From NCBI RefSeq assembly GCF_900105125.1, contig NZ_LT629750.1, positions 2,852,001 through 2,916,000 on the forward strand: a stretch of 64,000 nucleotides of DNA, given 5' to 3'. Below are positions 32,131 through 41,161 of the stretch, in pieces. This DNA comes from Bradyrhizobium canariense (GTDB lineage Bacteria; Pseudomonadota; Alphaproteobacteria; Rhizobiales; Xanthobacteraceae). The notes under the pieces were generated by a model, which was given only the letters and a program-made list of their open reading frames with translations, ran no database searches and was not told where the DNA came from. How positions within the stretch are numbered: position 1 is the first letter of the stretch; the number at the start of each line of letters is the position of its first letter. The translations under genes were made by a program, and so were the position numbers.

Positions 32131-34482
32131 TTACTCCGCCGCAAGCGGCTTGATCGCCTCCGACTTCAGCTCCGCCCGGGTCTTGGGTTTGGCCTTGAGC
32201 TTCAGATCATCGAAATCCTGTCGGTCGCGCACGCTGTTGCGGAAAATCTGCTCCTTGCCCGGCAGATATTGCGGCGGGCAGGAAATATCCGAGGCGCCGT
32301 ACCAGGCGGCCGCGCGGAGCGTGAACGACGGATCCACCAGATGCGGCCGGCCGAGCGCCACCAGATCGGCGCGGCCGGCGGCGAGGATGGTATTGACCTG
32401 ATCTGCGGTCGTGATGTTGCCGACGCACATGGTCGCTACGCGGGCCTCGTTGCGGACCTGATCGGAGAACGGCGTCTGGAACATGCGTCCATAAACTGGC
32501 TGGGCATCGCGCACGGTCTGTCCGGTCGAGACATCGACCAGATCGACGCCGGCTTCCGCGAAAGCGCGGGCGATGAGCACGGCGTCATCACTGGTAATGC
32601 CGCCTTCAGCCCAGTCGGTGGCGGAAATGCGCACCGACATCGGCTTATGCGCCGGCCACGCCGCCCGCAACGCTTCGAACACTTCCAACGGAAAACGCAG
32701 GCGATTGGTGAGCGCGCCGCCATAAGCATCAGTGCGCTGATTGGTCAGCGGCGAAATAAAGCTCGCGAGCAAATAGCCGTGGGCGCAATGCAGCTCCAGC
32801 ATGTCAAACCCGCAGCGCTCGCCGCGCTCGGCGGCCGCGACAAACGCCGCCTTGACCGCATCCATCGCGACGCGATCCATCTCGCGCGGTACCTGGCTGT
32901 CCGGGAAGTAGGGAATCGGCGATGCCGACACCACATCCCAGCCGCCCTCCTCCAGCGGACGATCCATGCCGTCCCACATCAGCTTGGTGGCGCCCTTGCG
33001 CCCGGCATGGCCGAGTTGCAGGCAGATCTTCGCCGCCGAATTGGCATGGACGAAATCAACGATGCGGCGCCAGGCGGCTTCCTGTTCGTCGTTCCACAGT
33101 CCGGCGCAGCCCGGTGTGATCCGTGCATTGCGGCTGACACAGGTCATTTCGGTAAAGATCAGGCCTGCGCCGCCGATGGCGCGCGATCCGTAATGCACCA
33201 GGTGAAAGTCGCCGGGAACGCCCTCCTTCGCCGAATACGTGCACATCGGCGACACCACTGCGCGATTTTTCAACTCCAGTTCGCGCAATCGCAACGGCTG
33301 GAACATCGGCGCCAACGGCTTCTCGGTGTCGACGTCAAATCCCTTGTCTCGGACCTGCCGCGCAAAGGCCCTGTCGACCTCGGCAACAAAATCCGGCGCG
33401 CGTAATGTGAGGTTGTCATACGTGATCGCCTTGGCCCGTGTCATGACGCCGAAAGCGAACTGCACGGGATCGAAATCCCAGAAGCGATCGACATGCTCGA
33501 ACCAGACCAGCGACACGTCGGCCGCGTGCTGGGTCTTCTCGACCTCTTCGCGGCGCCCCTCTTCATACTGCTGCAATGCGGCTTCGATGGTCGGCGCGCG
33601 ATGCATGGCGTCCGCCAGCGCGATCGCATCTTCCATCGCCAGCTTGGTGCCCGAACCGATCGAGAAATGCGCGGTCGCCTTGGCATCGCCCAGCAGCACC
33701 ATGTTGTCCTTGACCCAGCGCTGGCTGCGGATCATCGGAAAATTGCGCCACATCGAGCGGTTGGTGAGCAGCTGGTGCCCGTCGAGAAACCAGCCGAAAA
33801 TCTCCGCCATCCGATCGGCGGATTGCGTCTCGCTCAGGCCTTTAAGACCGGCACGCTCAAACGTCTTGGGATCGGTCTCGAAGATCCAGGTCGAGCGTCC
33901 CATTTCATATTGATAGGCGTGGGCGATGAACGGACCCCACTCGGTCTCCTGGAAAATAAACGTGAAAGCATCGAGCGGCCGCGTCGAGCCCATCCAGGCG
34001 AACAGGTTGGAACGGACATCCACCTCGGGCTGGAAGTGCTCGACATATTTGTCGCGGAAGCGGCTGTTGATGCCGTCGGCCAGCACGACAAGATCGGCGT
34101 CGGCAAAGCGCGCCTCGTCCTCGACATCGGCCTGGAACAGCAAGGTGACGCCGAGCTCGCGCGCCCGTTCTTGCAGGATCAAAAGCAGCTTGCGGCGCGA
34201 GCAACCGCAGAAGCCGTTGCCGCCGACCCGATGCACCGTGCCGCGGAAATGCACGGCGATATCGTCCCAATAGGCGAATTCCTGGGTGATGCGGCGATAG
34301 CTCGGAGAATCGTATTTCTCGAAATTGTCGAGCGTCGCGTCGGAGAACACCACGCCGAAGCCGAAGGTGTCGTCGGCGCGATTGCGCTCATAGACCGTGA
34401 TCTCGGCCTCCGGCCGCTGCTTCTTGAGCAGGATCGCAGAATAGAGGCCGGCCGGCCCGCCGCCGATGATCGCGATCTTCAT
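32131..34482 (-). CDS. Fused flavin monooxygenase/Old Yellow Enzyme: 2-aminobenzoyl-CoA monooxygenase/reductase type
   Basis: A 783-residue two-domain protein. Residues 1-380 are a group A flavin monooxygenase (FAD loop [36 protein letters not shown] near 265). Residues from about 388 are an Old Yellow Enzyme reductase ([20 protein letters not shown], then [20 protein letters not shown] and [19 protein letters not shown]). This fusion and size match the Azoarcus evansii enzyme that hydroxylates and reduces 2-aminobenzoyl-CoA without oxygenolytic ring cleavage. Databases also name it salicylyl-CoA 5-hydroxylase/oxidoreductase. GGAGG sits five bases before the start. The ligase at 25371 would supply its substrate. 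Confidence 0.9.
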   Translation of the reverse strand: MKIAIIGGGPAGLYSAILLKKQRPEAEITVYERNRADDTFGFGVVFSDATLDNFEKYDSPSYRRITQEFAYWDDIAVHFRGTVHRVGGNGFCGCSRRKLLLILQERARELGVTLLFQADVEDEARFADADLVVLADGINSRFRDKYVEHFQPEVDVRSNLFAWMGSTRPLDAFTFIFQETEWGPFIAHAYQYEMGRSTWIFETDPKTFERAGLKGLSETQSADRMAEIFGWFLDGHQLLTNRSMWRNFPMIRSQRWVKDNMVLLGDAKATAHFSIGSGTKLAMEDAIALADAMHRAPTIEAALQQYEEGRREEVEKTQHAADVSLVWFEHVDRFWDFDPVQFAFGVMTRAKAITYDNLTLRAPDFVAEVDRAFARQVRDKGFDVDTEKPLAPMFQPLRLRELELKNRAVVSPMCTYSAKEGVPGDFHLVHYGSRAIGGAGLIFTEMTCVSRNARITPGCAGLWNDEQEAAWRRIVDFVHANSAAKICLQLGHAGRKGATKLMWDGMDRPLEEGGWDVVSASPIPYFPDSQVPREMDRVAMDAVKAAFVAAAERGERCGFDMLELHCAHGYLLASFISPLTNQRTDAYGGALTNRLRFPLEVFEALRAAWPAHKPMSVRISATDWAEGGITSDDAVLIARAFAEAGVDLVDVSTGQTVRDAQPVYGRMFQTPFSDQVRNEARVATMCVGNITTADQVNTILAAGRADLVALGRPHLVDPSFTLRAAAWYGASDISCPPQYLPGKEQIFRNSVRDRQDFDDLKLKAKPKTRAELKSEAIKPLAAE

Positions 34483-34511
34483 GAGAGCCTCCGGCTCAGC
34501 TGTCAGACCAT

Positions 34512-34532
34512 CCAATTATTTTAAACTTAAAG
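34512..34532 (-). promoter_or_regulatory. AT-rich regulatory motif, copy b (monooxygenase/reductase gene)
   Basis: On the minus strand it reads CTTTAAGTTTAAAA, continuing ATAATTGG, ending 29 bases before the start of the fused monooxygenase/reductase gene, in the 67-base gap after the enoyl-CoA hydratase gene. Its presence suggests the fused gene has its own promoter even though the upstream gene is on the same strand. Confidence 0.75.
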
Positions 34533-34549
34533 CATTTCCGCAGCAAGTC

Positions 34550-35386
34550 TCAATTGCCCTGAAACACCGGCTTCACTTTATTGGAAAACGCTTCAAATGC
34601 CCGGGCGAAATCCGCCGTCGTCATGCACAGCGCCTGCGCGACCGCCTCGGCCTCGATCGCCTCCTCCACCGACATCGCCCATTCCATCGCCAGCATTCGC
34701 TTGGTCATGGTATTGGCGAAGGTCGGCCCTTCGGAAATCTGTTTTGCCAGCAGCTGCGCCTGTGACAGCACATGCTCCGGCGCGACGATACGGCTGAAGA
34801 AACCCCAACGCTCGCCTTCCTCGGCCGTCATGAAGCGGCCGGTATAGAGCAGTTCCGACGCCCGCGACTGCCCGATGATGCGCGGCAGGATCGCACAGGC
34901 GCCCATGTCACAGCCGGCAAGTCCGACCTTGTTGAACAGGAACGCAACCTTGGCGCCAACAGCGGCCAGACGCATGTCGGACGCCATCGCGACGATCGCG
35001 CCCGCGCCCGCGCAGATACCCTCGACGGCCGCGACAATGGGCTGCGGACAACTCCGCATCGCCTTTACCAAATCGCCGGTCATGCGGGTGAAGGCGGTGA
35101 GACCCTTGGTATCCATCTGCACCAGCGGGCCGATGATCTCGAAGACGTCGCCGCCGGACGAGAAATTGCCGCCGGCACCCGTGACCACGATCACTTTGAC
35201 CTCATCGTCGAAAGCGCAAGCGCGGAAGAAATCCGTCAATTCGCGGTAGCTCTCGAACGTGAGCGGATTTTTCCGCTCGGGACGATTGAGCGTCACCAGC
35301 GCCACACCGTCCGTCACCGCCAGCAGGAAATGTTCCGGTGAATAATCCGCCAATGGCAACGTGACGGGATTGGCTGCTCTGCTCAT
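34550..35386 (-). CDS. Enoyl-CoA hydratase/isomerase family protein
   Basis: A 278-residue crotonase-fold enzyme. The oxyanion-hole segment is [14 protein letters not shown] (about residues 90-103) and the second is [20 protein letters not shown] (about 142-161). GDM-type residues follow in [20 protein letters not shown], where family acid/base glutamates are replaced by Asp or Ala. It would hydrate or hydrolyse a ring-derived unsaturated CoA ester after the monooxygenase/reductase step. It shares its strand with the genes at 32131 and 35445 in a row of catabolic genes. The exact reaction (hydration or ring opening) is not resolved. Confidence 0.88.
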   Translation of the reverse strand: MSRAANPVTLPLADYSPEHFLLAVTDGVALVTLNRPERKNPLTFESYRELTDFFRACAFDDEVKVIVVTGAGGNFSSGGDVFEIIGPLVQMDTKGLTAFTRMTGDLVKAMRSCPQPIVAAVEGICAGAGAIVAMASDMRLAAVGAKVAFLFNKVGLAGCDMGACAILPRIIGQSRASELLYTGRFMTAEEGERWGFFSRIVAPEHVLSQAQLLAKQISEGPTFANTMTKRMLAMEWAMSVEEAIEAEAVAQALCMTTADFARAFEAFSNKVKPVFQGN

Positions 35387-35444
35387 GGGGTTTCCCTTAC
35401 CGGTTATCGTTATGCAGTTCCGGGCGACATGCGCCGCGGGTCAA

Positions 35445-36206
35445 TCAAATCTCTCCGCCGGCCACCGCGATAGCTTGTCCCGTGATCGCGCCGGCTTCGT
35501 CGCCGCATAGCCAGAGCACGGTGTCGGCGACCTCAGATGGTTTCACAAGGCGCCCCTGCGGATTGTGTTTGGCCAGTTCGGCCACGGCCTGATCATGGCT
35601 GCGGCCGGTTTTCTTCATGATGTTGTCGATACTGCCGGCGAGCAGATCGGTGTCGGTAAAGCCGGGACACACCGCATTGACGGTCACGTGCGTGCCGGCA
35701 AGCTCCAATGCGAGCGAGCGCACCAGGCCAACAACCGCGTGCTTTGCCGCGCTATAGGCGCTGACATAGGCATAGCCTTTGAGACCGGCGGTCGATGCCA
35801 CCGCGACGATGCGGCCATGGGGCCGGTCCCTCATCGACGGCAGCGCGGCCTGCACCGCGTGAACCACGCCCATGAAATTGACGTCCATCATCCGCTGGAA
35901 CAACGCCGCGTCGGATTTCGCGAACGGCGCGGACTCGGCAACGCCTGCATTCGCGATCAGGATATCGATCGGCTGCCGGGCCGCCGCCTCAGCGATTGCA
36001 GCACCGATCGCGGCCTGATCCGTCACATCGGCCACTTGCGCAAAATGCGCGGAACCGTCGGCAATGGCATCATCCAGGCTTGCGCGATTGCGGCCGAGCA
36101 CGGTGACCGTTGCCCCTGCCTGCGCCAGCGCGGAGGCGATCGCGCGGCCAATGCCTCTTCCGCCCCCGGTCACAAGTGCATGCGCGGAGTGCGGCAGTCC
36201 GGACAT
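35445..36206 (-). CDS. Short-chain dehydrogenase/reductase (SDR)
   Basis: A 253-residue NAD(P)-dependent oxidoreductase. The cofactor loop TGGGRGIGRAIASALA is at residues 13-28, NAGVAESAPF follows, the active site serine lies in VAVASTAGLKGY, and Y-x3-K is YSAAK. This is a classical SDR of the 3-oxoacyl reductase kind. It would oxidise a 3-hydroxyacyl-CoA or cyclic alcohol in the aminobenzoate pathway. It is divergent from the hydrolase gene at 36421; the gap holds two oppositely oriented copies of the AT-rich motif, one facing each gene. Confidence 0.92.
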   Translation of the reverse strand: MSGLPHSAHALVTGGGRGIGRAIASALAQAGATVTVLGRNRASLDDAIADGSAHFAQVADVTDQAAIGAAIAEAAARQPIDILIANAGVAESAPFAKSDAALFQRMMDVNFMGVVHAVQAALPSMRDRPHGRIVAVASTAGLKGYAYVSAYSAAKHAVVGLVRSLALELAGTHVTVNAVCPGFTDTDLLAGSIDNIMKKTGRSHDQAVAELAKHNPQGRLVKPSEVADTVLWLCGDEAGAITGQAIAVAGGEI

Positions 36207-36249
36207 GCGCAGCCTCCAGAATGAATGATCGATGGCGCAGCCAGATATA

Positions 36250-36263
36250 TTTTATACTTCAAG
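36250..36263 (-). promoter_or_regulatory. AT-rich regulatory motif, copy c (SDR gene)
   Basis: On the minus strand it reads CTTGAAGTATAAAA, 44 bases before the SDR start. One of two copies in the divergent gap 36207-36420, each oriented with its own gene. Confidence 0.7.
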
Positions 36264-36342
36264 CTTTTGCAAGAAACCGGCGCACCGGCTGCTCGGTTTG
36301 GTCCGTTCGAGCAGCCAGACAACCGGGTCACCACCGGGCTTG

Positions 36343-36356
36343 CTTTAAGTATAAAA
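36343..36356 (+). promoter_or_regulatory. AT-rich regulatory motif, copy d (hydrolase/beta-oxidation operon)
   Basis: Reads CTTTAAGTATAAAA, continuing TTATTG, 65 bases before the GTG start at 36421. It is identical over 14 bases to copy a on the opposite strand at 27181. It would control the five-gene operon 36421-42153. Confidence 0.75.
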
Positions 36357-36420
36357 TTATTGCTTTTCATACATCGAGGGCCTGTTAGCATCGGCAGGTC
36401 GGACAACACAGAGGTTTGGC

Positions 36421-37248
36421 GTGCCGAATCTTGCGCCTATGAAAACAAGCGATGGCCGCTTCGGTTATGAGGCCGCCGGAGATGCGGCGCTGCCGCCGCT
36501 GGTGTTCCTGCATGGAATCGGCGGCGCGGCGCGCGCCTGGCGCGGGCAACTCGACTTTTTCAGCAGCCGTTATCATGCCATGGCCTGGGACATGCCGGGC
36601 TATGGCGGATCGGCGTCACTTCCTGCGGTGAGCATCGCAACGCTTGCGGACGCCTTGCGGGATTTCCTGCAACAGGTCGGCGCGACAAAGCCCATTCTTG
36701 TCGGGCATTCGATCGGCGGCATGATCGTGCAGCAATGGCTGATAAAGCACCCGCGCGCCGCCAGCGCCGTCGTTCTTGCGCAGACCAGCCCGGCGTTCGG
36801 CAAGCCCGATGGCGACTGGCAGAAATCGTTCATCGATGCGCGGCTTGGCCCGCTCGACCGCGGCGAAACACTGGTATCGCTGGCGCCAACGCTGGTCAAA
36901 GAACTGGTCGGCGACAATCCCGACCCAGGTGGCATGAAGCTGGCGCTCGACTGCATGGCGTCGGTGCCGCCGGCGACCTATCGCGCCACCATGCTGGCGC
37001 TGATGGGATTCGATCTGCGCAACGCGCTGAGGGATATCGCGGTGCCGACCATGCTGTTGTCAGGTTCTCGAGACAATAACGCGCCGGCGCCCATGATGGC
37101 GAAGATGGCAACCTACATCCCCTCGGCGCAATACGTTGAACTTGAGGGCGTCGGCCACCTCGCCAATCTGGAACGTCCCGATGAATTCAATACGGCGCTC
37201 TCGGATTTTCTATCGATGAGCCACGAAATATCAGGGTCCGAGTCATGA
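36421..37248 (+). CDS. Alpha/beta hydrolase (ring-opening or enol-lactone hydrolase-like)
   Basis: A 275-residue hydrolase. The oxyanion segment is FLHGIGGAARAW, the nucleophile S97 in VGHSIGGM, the probable acid aspartate in SGSRDNNAP and the histidine in EGVGHLANLE. It resembles enol-lactone and C-C bond hydrolases of aromatic pathways. The GTG start has AGAGG upstream. It heads an operon whose genes overlap by four bases or nearly so (hydrolase, acyl-CoA dehydrogenase, ligase, octopine-DH family, 3-hydroxyacyl-CoA dehydrogenase), so it probably acts on a product of the fused monooxygenase/reductase or its CoA ester. Confidence 0.87.
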   Translation: MPNLAPMKTSDGRFGYEAAGDAALPPLVFLHGIGGAARAWRGQLDFFSSRYHAMAWDMPGYGGSASLPAVSIATLADALRDFLQQVGATKPILVGHSIGGMIVQQWLIKHPRAASAVVLAQTSPAFGKPDGDWQKSFIDARLGPLDRGETLVSLAPTLVKELVGDNPDPGGMKLALDCMASVPPATYRATMLALMGFDLRNALRDIAVPTMLLSGSRDNNAPAPMMAKMATYIPSAQYVELEGVGHLANLERPDEFNTALSDFLSMSHEISGSES

Positions 37249-38528
37249 TCATGCCAGCCGTCAAAATCGATCCTGAGCAGATCATCCTGGACAAACCGCT
37301 GTTCGACCCGCAGGCCTTCCGTCTGAACGACGAGCAGGCCGAAATCATCGCCTCAGCACGCAGGCTTGGGCAAACCGTTTTCGCCGGCCGCGCCGCGGCC
37401 TACGATCGCGACGCGAAATTTCCCACCGAGAACTATCGGGATCTGCATCGCACCGGCCTGCTCGGGATCGCCATCCCCAAAAAGCTGGGTGGCCTTGGCG
37501 CGGACTATCAGACTTACGCCATCGCTGCCGCCGAGATCGGCCGCTATTGCGGCGCGACCGCGCTGACCTGGAATATGCACGTCTGCTCGACCTTGTGGTC
37601 CGGGCCGTTGGCCGACGATCTCGACATGGACGCCTCGACCCGCGCCGAACACGAGCGCCGCCGCGCGATACACTACAAGCGCATCGTCGATGATGGCGCG
37701 ATCTATTCGCAACCCTTCTCCGAAGGCGGCGCGGCTGCGGCCGGGGGCGTCGCGTTCGGCACCGAGGCGAAACCCACCAAGGGTGGCTGGCTCGTCAACG
37801 GCAAGAAGATCTTTGCCTCGCTCTCCGGTCACGCCGATTATTACGGCGTACTCTGCACCGAGATCGCGGAAGGCGAAAAGGCCTCCCGCCGCAACACGCT
37901 CTATCTTGCCCTGCCCGCCAAGGCCGACGGCGTCTCCGTGGTCGGAGATTGGGATCCATTGGGCATGCGCGGCACGGTCTCGCGCACGCTGCTGTTCAAG
38001 GATGTGTTCGTGCCGGAAGATGCGGCGCTGATGCCGCGCGGCGTGTATTTTCAGGCCGCGATGCGTTGGCCGCATATGTTCCTGACGCTGTCGCCGACCT
38101 ATGTCGGGCTGGCGCAGGCGGCTTATGATTTCACCGTTCGTTATCTGCGCGGCGAAGTGCCGGGCACACCGCCGGTCAAGCGCCGGATGTATCCGACCAA
38201 GCAGATCGCTGTCGCGCAGATGCAGATCAAGCTCGAACAGGTCAAGGCGATCTGGTTTCAGGCGATCACCGAGGCCCGGGCCAATCCGACCAAGGAACAG
38301 GTGCTGCGCGCTTACGCCGCGCAATATTCGGTCATGGAAGGCGCCAACGAGATCGCAACGCTGGCAATCCGGACCTGCGGCGGACAGGCCATGCTGAAAT
38401 CGCTGCCGCTGGAGCGGATCTATCGCGACAGCCGCTGCGGATCGCTGATGCTACCATGGACCGCCGAACTCTGCCTCGATCGCATCGGCCGCGAGGCGCT
38501 GTACGAGACCGGCGAATCGGACGACTAG
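37245..38528 (+). CDS. Acyl-CoA dehydrogenase family protein
   Basis: A 427-residue flavoprotein. The N-terminal helical domain contains YRDLHRTGLLGIAIPKKLGGLG, and the middle beta domain SQPFSEGGAAAAG and GWLVNGKKIFASLSGHADYY. The C-terminal helices carry YSVMEGANEIATLAIRTCGG, where the YxGxNE-type loop is preserved as MEGANE. It oxidises an acyl-CoA to the enoyl-CoA, passing electrons to ETF. It overlaps the preceding hydrolase stop by four bases; an ATG six bases further in is an alternative start. Likely step: dehydrogenation of the dearomatised CoA ester or of a ring-opened chain. Confidence 0.9.
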   Translation: MIMPAVKIDPEQIILDKPLFDPQAFRLNDEQAEIIASARRLGQTVFAGRAAAYDRDAKFPTENYRDLHRTGLLGIAIPKKLGGLGADYQTYAIAAAEIGRYCGATALTWNMHVCSTLWSGPLADDLDMDASTRAEHERRRAIHYKRIVDDGAIYSQPFSEGGAAAAGGVAFGTEAKPTKGGWLVNGKKIFASLSGHADYYGVLCTEIAEGEKASRRNTLYLALPAKADGVSVVGDWDPLGMRGTVSRTLLFKDVFVPEDAALMPRGVYFQAAMRWPHMFLTLSPTYVGLAQAAYDFTVRYLRGEVPGTPPVKRRMYPTKQIAVAQMQIKLEQVKAIWFQAITEARANPTKEQVLRAYAAQYSVMEGANEIATLAIRTCGGQAMLKSLPLERIYRDSRCGSLMLPWTAELCLDRIGREALYETGESDD

Positions 38529-38534
38529 TTCACA

Positions 38535-40070
38535 ATGGATCTTTCCGACCTGATCGAGCGCAATGCCGCCTTCGCGCCGGACAAGGCCGCGATTATTTTC
38601 GAGGGTAGCGTTCTCACCTATGCCGCGTTCCACGCGCGCATCGCGCAGACGGCACGCGCACTGCAATCCAAATTCGGCGTGAGCCAGGGCGATCGCGTCG
38701 CGATCCTCAGCCTGAACCGGCCCGATTACCTCGTGCTGCTTTATGCCTGCGCGCGGCTCGGCGCGATGCTGGTGCCGCTGAACTGGCGGCTGGCCGCAGC
38801 CGAGCAATCGTTCATCCTCTCGGACGCCGCGGTAAAGGTGCTTGTGCTGGAGCGGGCCTTTGCAGACGTTTTGCCCGGGCTGGAAACCAGCCTGCCTGAC
38901 ACTAAAATCGTCGGGCTGGATTTCGCGTCTGCCAACGGAAAAAAATTTGGTCAGTTGCTGACACAAGGGCGCGGCGATGGCCGCAACCCCGGCATCAACC
39001 TCTCTTGTCCGCTGCTGATCGTCTACACATCGGGCACAACAGGAAGACCCAAGGGCGCGGTGTTGCGGCAGGATGCGCTGCTGTGGAACGGGGTGATGAG
39101 CCAGCACATGCACGGCCTCACATCCGAGGACCATGTTCTGACCGTGCTGCCGTTCTTCCATGTCGGCGGCCTCAACATCCAGACCACGCCGGCGCTGCAT
39201 TTTGGCGCGACCGTGACAATCCATTCGCGCTTCACGCCGGACGCCACGCTCGCGGCATTCGACCGCGCCCGCCCGACGCTGACGGTGCTGGTGCCGGCAA
39301 CCATCCAGGCCGTGACCGATCACCCCAACTGGGCAACAACTGACCTGTCTTCGCTGAAGGCAGTCTCGACGGGATCGACCATCGTGCCGCCGCATCTGAT
39401 CGAGCGCTTTGTCGCGCGCGGTGTGCCGGTGCTTCAGGTCTATGGCTCGACCGAAACCTGCCCGGTCGCGGTCTATACAAGGTTCGGCGGCGATCTTTCG
39501 CGGCAAGGCTCGACCGGCCTGCCCGGCCTGTGCTGCGAGGCGGCGGTGATCGACGACGACGGCCTCGAATTGCCGCCGGATACTCCGGGCGAAATCGCGG
39601 TCCGCGGCCCTAACGTCTTCATCGAATATTGGCGCAACGAGCAAGCAACAATGGAAGCGTTGCACAACGGCTGGTACCGCACCGGCGACATCGGCCTGCG
39701 CGATGCCGACGGCTATTTCTGGGTGCATGACCGCAAGAAGAACCTAATTATTTCCGGTGGCGAGAACATCTATCCCGCAGAAGTCGAGCGCGTGCTGCTG
39801 GAGCATCCCGGGGTCGCAGAATGCGGCGTGGTCGGCCGGCCCGATCCGAAATGGGATGAAGTGCCGGTGGCCTACGTTATCAGGCGTGCAGGTTGCACGA
39901 TCGAAGCGGAGAATTTGAAAGCGCATGTGCTGACGCAACTCGCGCGCTTCAAGGTGCCGCGTGACATCGTCTTTGTCGATGACCTGCCCCGCACGGCGCT
40001 AGGCAAGGTGCAGCATTTCATGCTGAAACAGCTTTACGAGTCGGCGCCCGCGCAAGGAGAGAAACTTTGA
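38535..40070 (+). CDS. AMP-dependent acyl-CoA synthetase
   Basis: A 511-residue adenylate-forming ligase. Motifs in order are VYTSGTTGRPKGAV, QVYGSTETCPVAVY, GWYRTGDIGLRDADGYFWV, the hinge RKKNLIISGGENIYPAEVE and the C-terminal lysine in LPRTALGKVQHF. It joins CoA to a carboxylic acid using ATP. It is of the fatty/aryl acid subgroup and differs from the benzoate-type ligase at 25371, so it may reactivate a ring-opened acid or act on a second substrate. Its stop overlaps the TTG start of the next gene. Confidence 0.92.
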   Translation: MDLSDLIERNAAFAPDKAAIIFEGSVLTYAAFHARIAQTARALQSKFGVSQGDRVAILSLNRPDYLVLLYACARLGAMLVPLNWRLAAAEQSFILSDAAVKVLVLERAFADVLPGLETSLPDTKIVGLDFASANGKKFGQLLTQGRGDGRNPGINLSCPLLIVYTSGTTGRPKGAVLRQDALLWNGVMSQHMHGLTSEDHVLTVLPFFHVGGLNIQTTPALHFGATVTIHSRFTPDATLAAFDRARPTLTVLVPATIQAVTDHPNWATTDLSSLKAVSTGSTIVPPHLIERFVARGVPVLQVYGSTETCPVAVYTRFGGDLSRQGSTGLPGLCCEAAVIDDDGLELPPDTPGEIAVRGPNVFIEYWRNEQATMEALHNGWYRTGDIGLRDADGYFWVHDRKKNLIISGGENIYPAEVERVLLEHPGVAECGVVGRPDPKWDEVPVAYVIRRAGCTIEAENLKAHVLTQLARFKVPRDIVFVDDLPRTALGKVQHFMLKQLYESAPAQGEKL

Positions 40071-41161
40071 AAATCGCGGTTCTCGGCGGCGGCAATGGTT
40101 CCTTTGCTGCCGCGGGCGATTTGGCATTGCAAGGCCATGAGGTTCGCTTGTGGCGGCGCGATGAGGTGCAAATTGCGGCGCACCGCAAAGCCGGCTCGCG
40201 CATCATCCTCAGGGATGCCGATGGCCGGCACGATGTGCAGCTCGCGCTGGTGACATCAGACATTGCCGAAGCTGTCGGCGGTGCGGAACTGATCCTGTGC
40301 CCTGCCCCGGCCTTTGCCCAGCAGGACATAGCGAAGCAACTCGCGCCGCATCTTGGCGATGGACAGGTCGTGTTCCTGCCGCCGGCGACCTTCGGCTCGA
40401 TGATCTTTGCGAAAGCCGCACACGACGCCGGTAATCGCACCAACGTGAGTTTTGCCGAGACCGGCACGCTGCCCTGGTTGACGCGCAAGCATGGACCGTT
40501 CGAAGTCGCCATCACCATCCGCGCCAAGCGGCTGCCGGTCGGCCTGTTTCCGCTCAAGACCGCAGGCCATGCGCTCGATGTGATCGGACAGGCCTTTCCC
40601 GGCGTGATCGAGCCGTGCGGCGACGCGCTGTCGGGCGCGTTGATGAATGCCGGCCCGATCATTCATCCGCCGCTGATCGTGATGAATGCCGGCGCAATGG
40701 AGCATTTCGAGCGTTGGGACATTCACAAGGAAGGCACCCAGGCGTCAATCCGTCGGGTCACCGACGCGCTCGATTCTGAGCGCATCGCGGTGCGCGAAGG
40801 TTTTGGCTACGGCAGCCCGCACTTTCCGCTGGCGCATCATTACGCCACGGAAGGCGAGATCTGGATGTATGGCCGCGGCTCGCACGAGCGCCTGACCGAT
40901 TCCGGTGACTGGCGCGAGCGCATTATCCTGACCGAACATCGTTATATGCAGGAAGATCTACGCCTCGGCCTGTCGTTTCTGGTTTCGGTCGCCGAACTCG
41001 CTGGTATCGCAACGCCATTGGCAAAAGCTTTTCTGTCCATCGGCGGCGCGATCTGCGGCGAGGATTTTGTGAAAGACGGACGCACGCTCGCGAGCCTTGG
41101 CCTCGGCAATCTCAGCCGCGACGAACTGCAAACTTTGCTGCGCGAAGGTTTTGCCCGATGA
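40067..41161 (+). CDS. NAD(P)-dependent octopine/nopaline dehydrogenase family protein
   Basis: A 364-residue two-domain dehydrogenase. The N-terminal Rossmann loop is IAVLGGGNGSFAAAGDLA (residues 3-20). The C-terminal all-helical domain holds NAGPIIHPPLIVMNAG, where the histidine corresponds to the catalytic one of opine dehydrogenases. These enzymes reversibly condense an amino acid with a keto acid, or oxidise the product. In a beta-oxidation operon for an amino-aromatic acid it might oxidise or reductively form an amino or keto intermediate. The TTG start has GGAGAG upstream. Substrate unknown. Confidence 0.85.
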   Translation: MKIAVLGGGNGSFAAAGDLALQGHEVRLWRRDEVQIAAHRKAGSRIILRDADGRHDVQLALVTSDIAEAVGGAELILCPAPAFAQQDIAKQLAPHLGDGQVVFLPPATFGSMIFAKAAHDAGNRTNVSFAETGTLPWLTRKHGPFEVAITIRAKRLPVGLFPLKTAGHALDVIGQAFPGVIEPCGDALSGALMNAGPIIHPPLIVMNAGAMEHFERWDIHKEGTQASIRRVTDALDSERIAVREGFGYGSPHFPLAHHYATEGEIWMYGRGSHERLTDSGDWRERIILTEHRYMQEDLRLGLSFLVSVAELAGIATPLAKAFLSIGGAICGEDFVKDGRTLASLGLGNLSRDELQTLLREGFAR

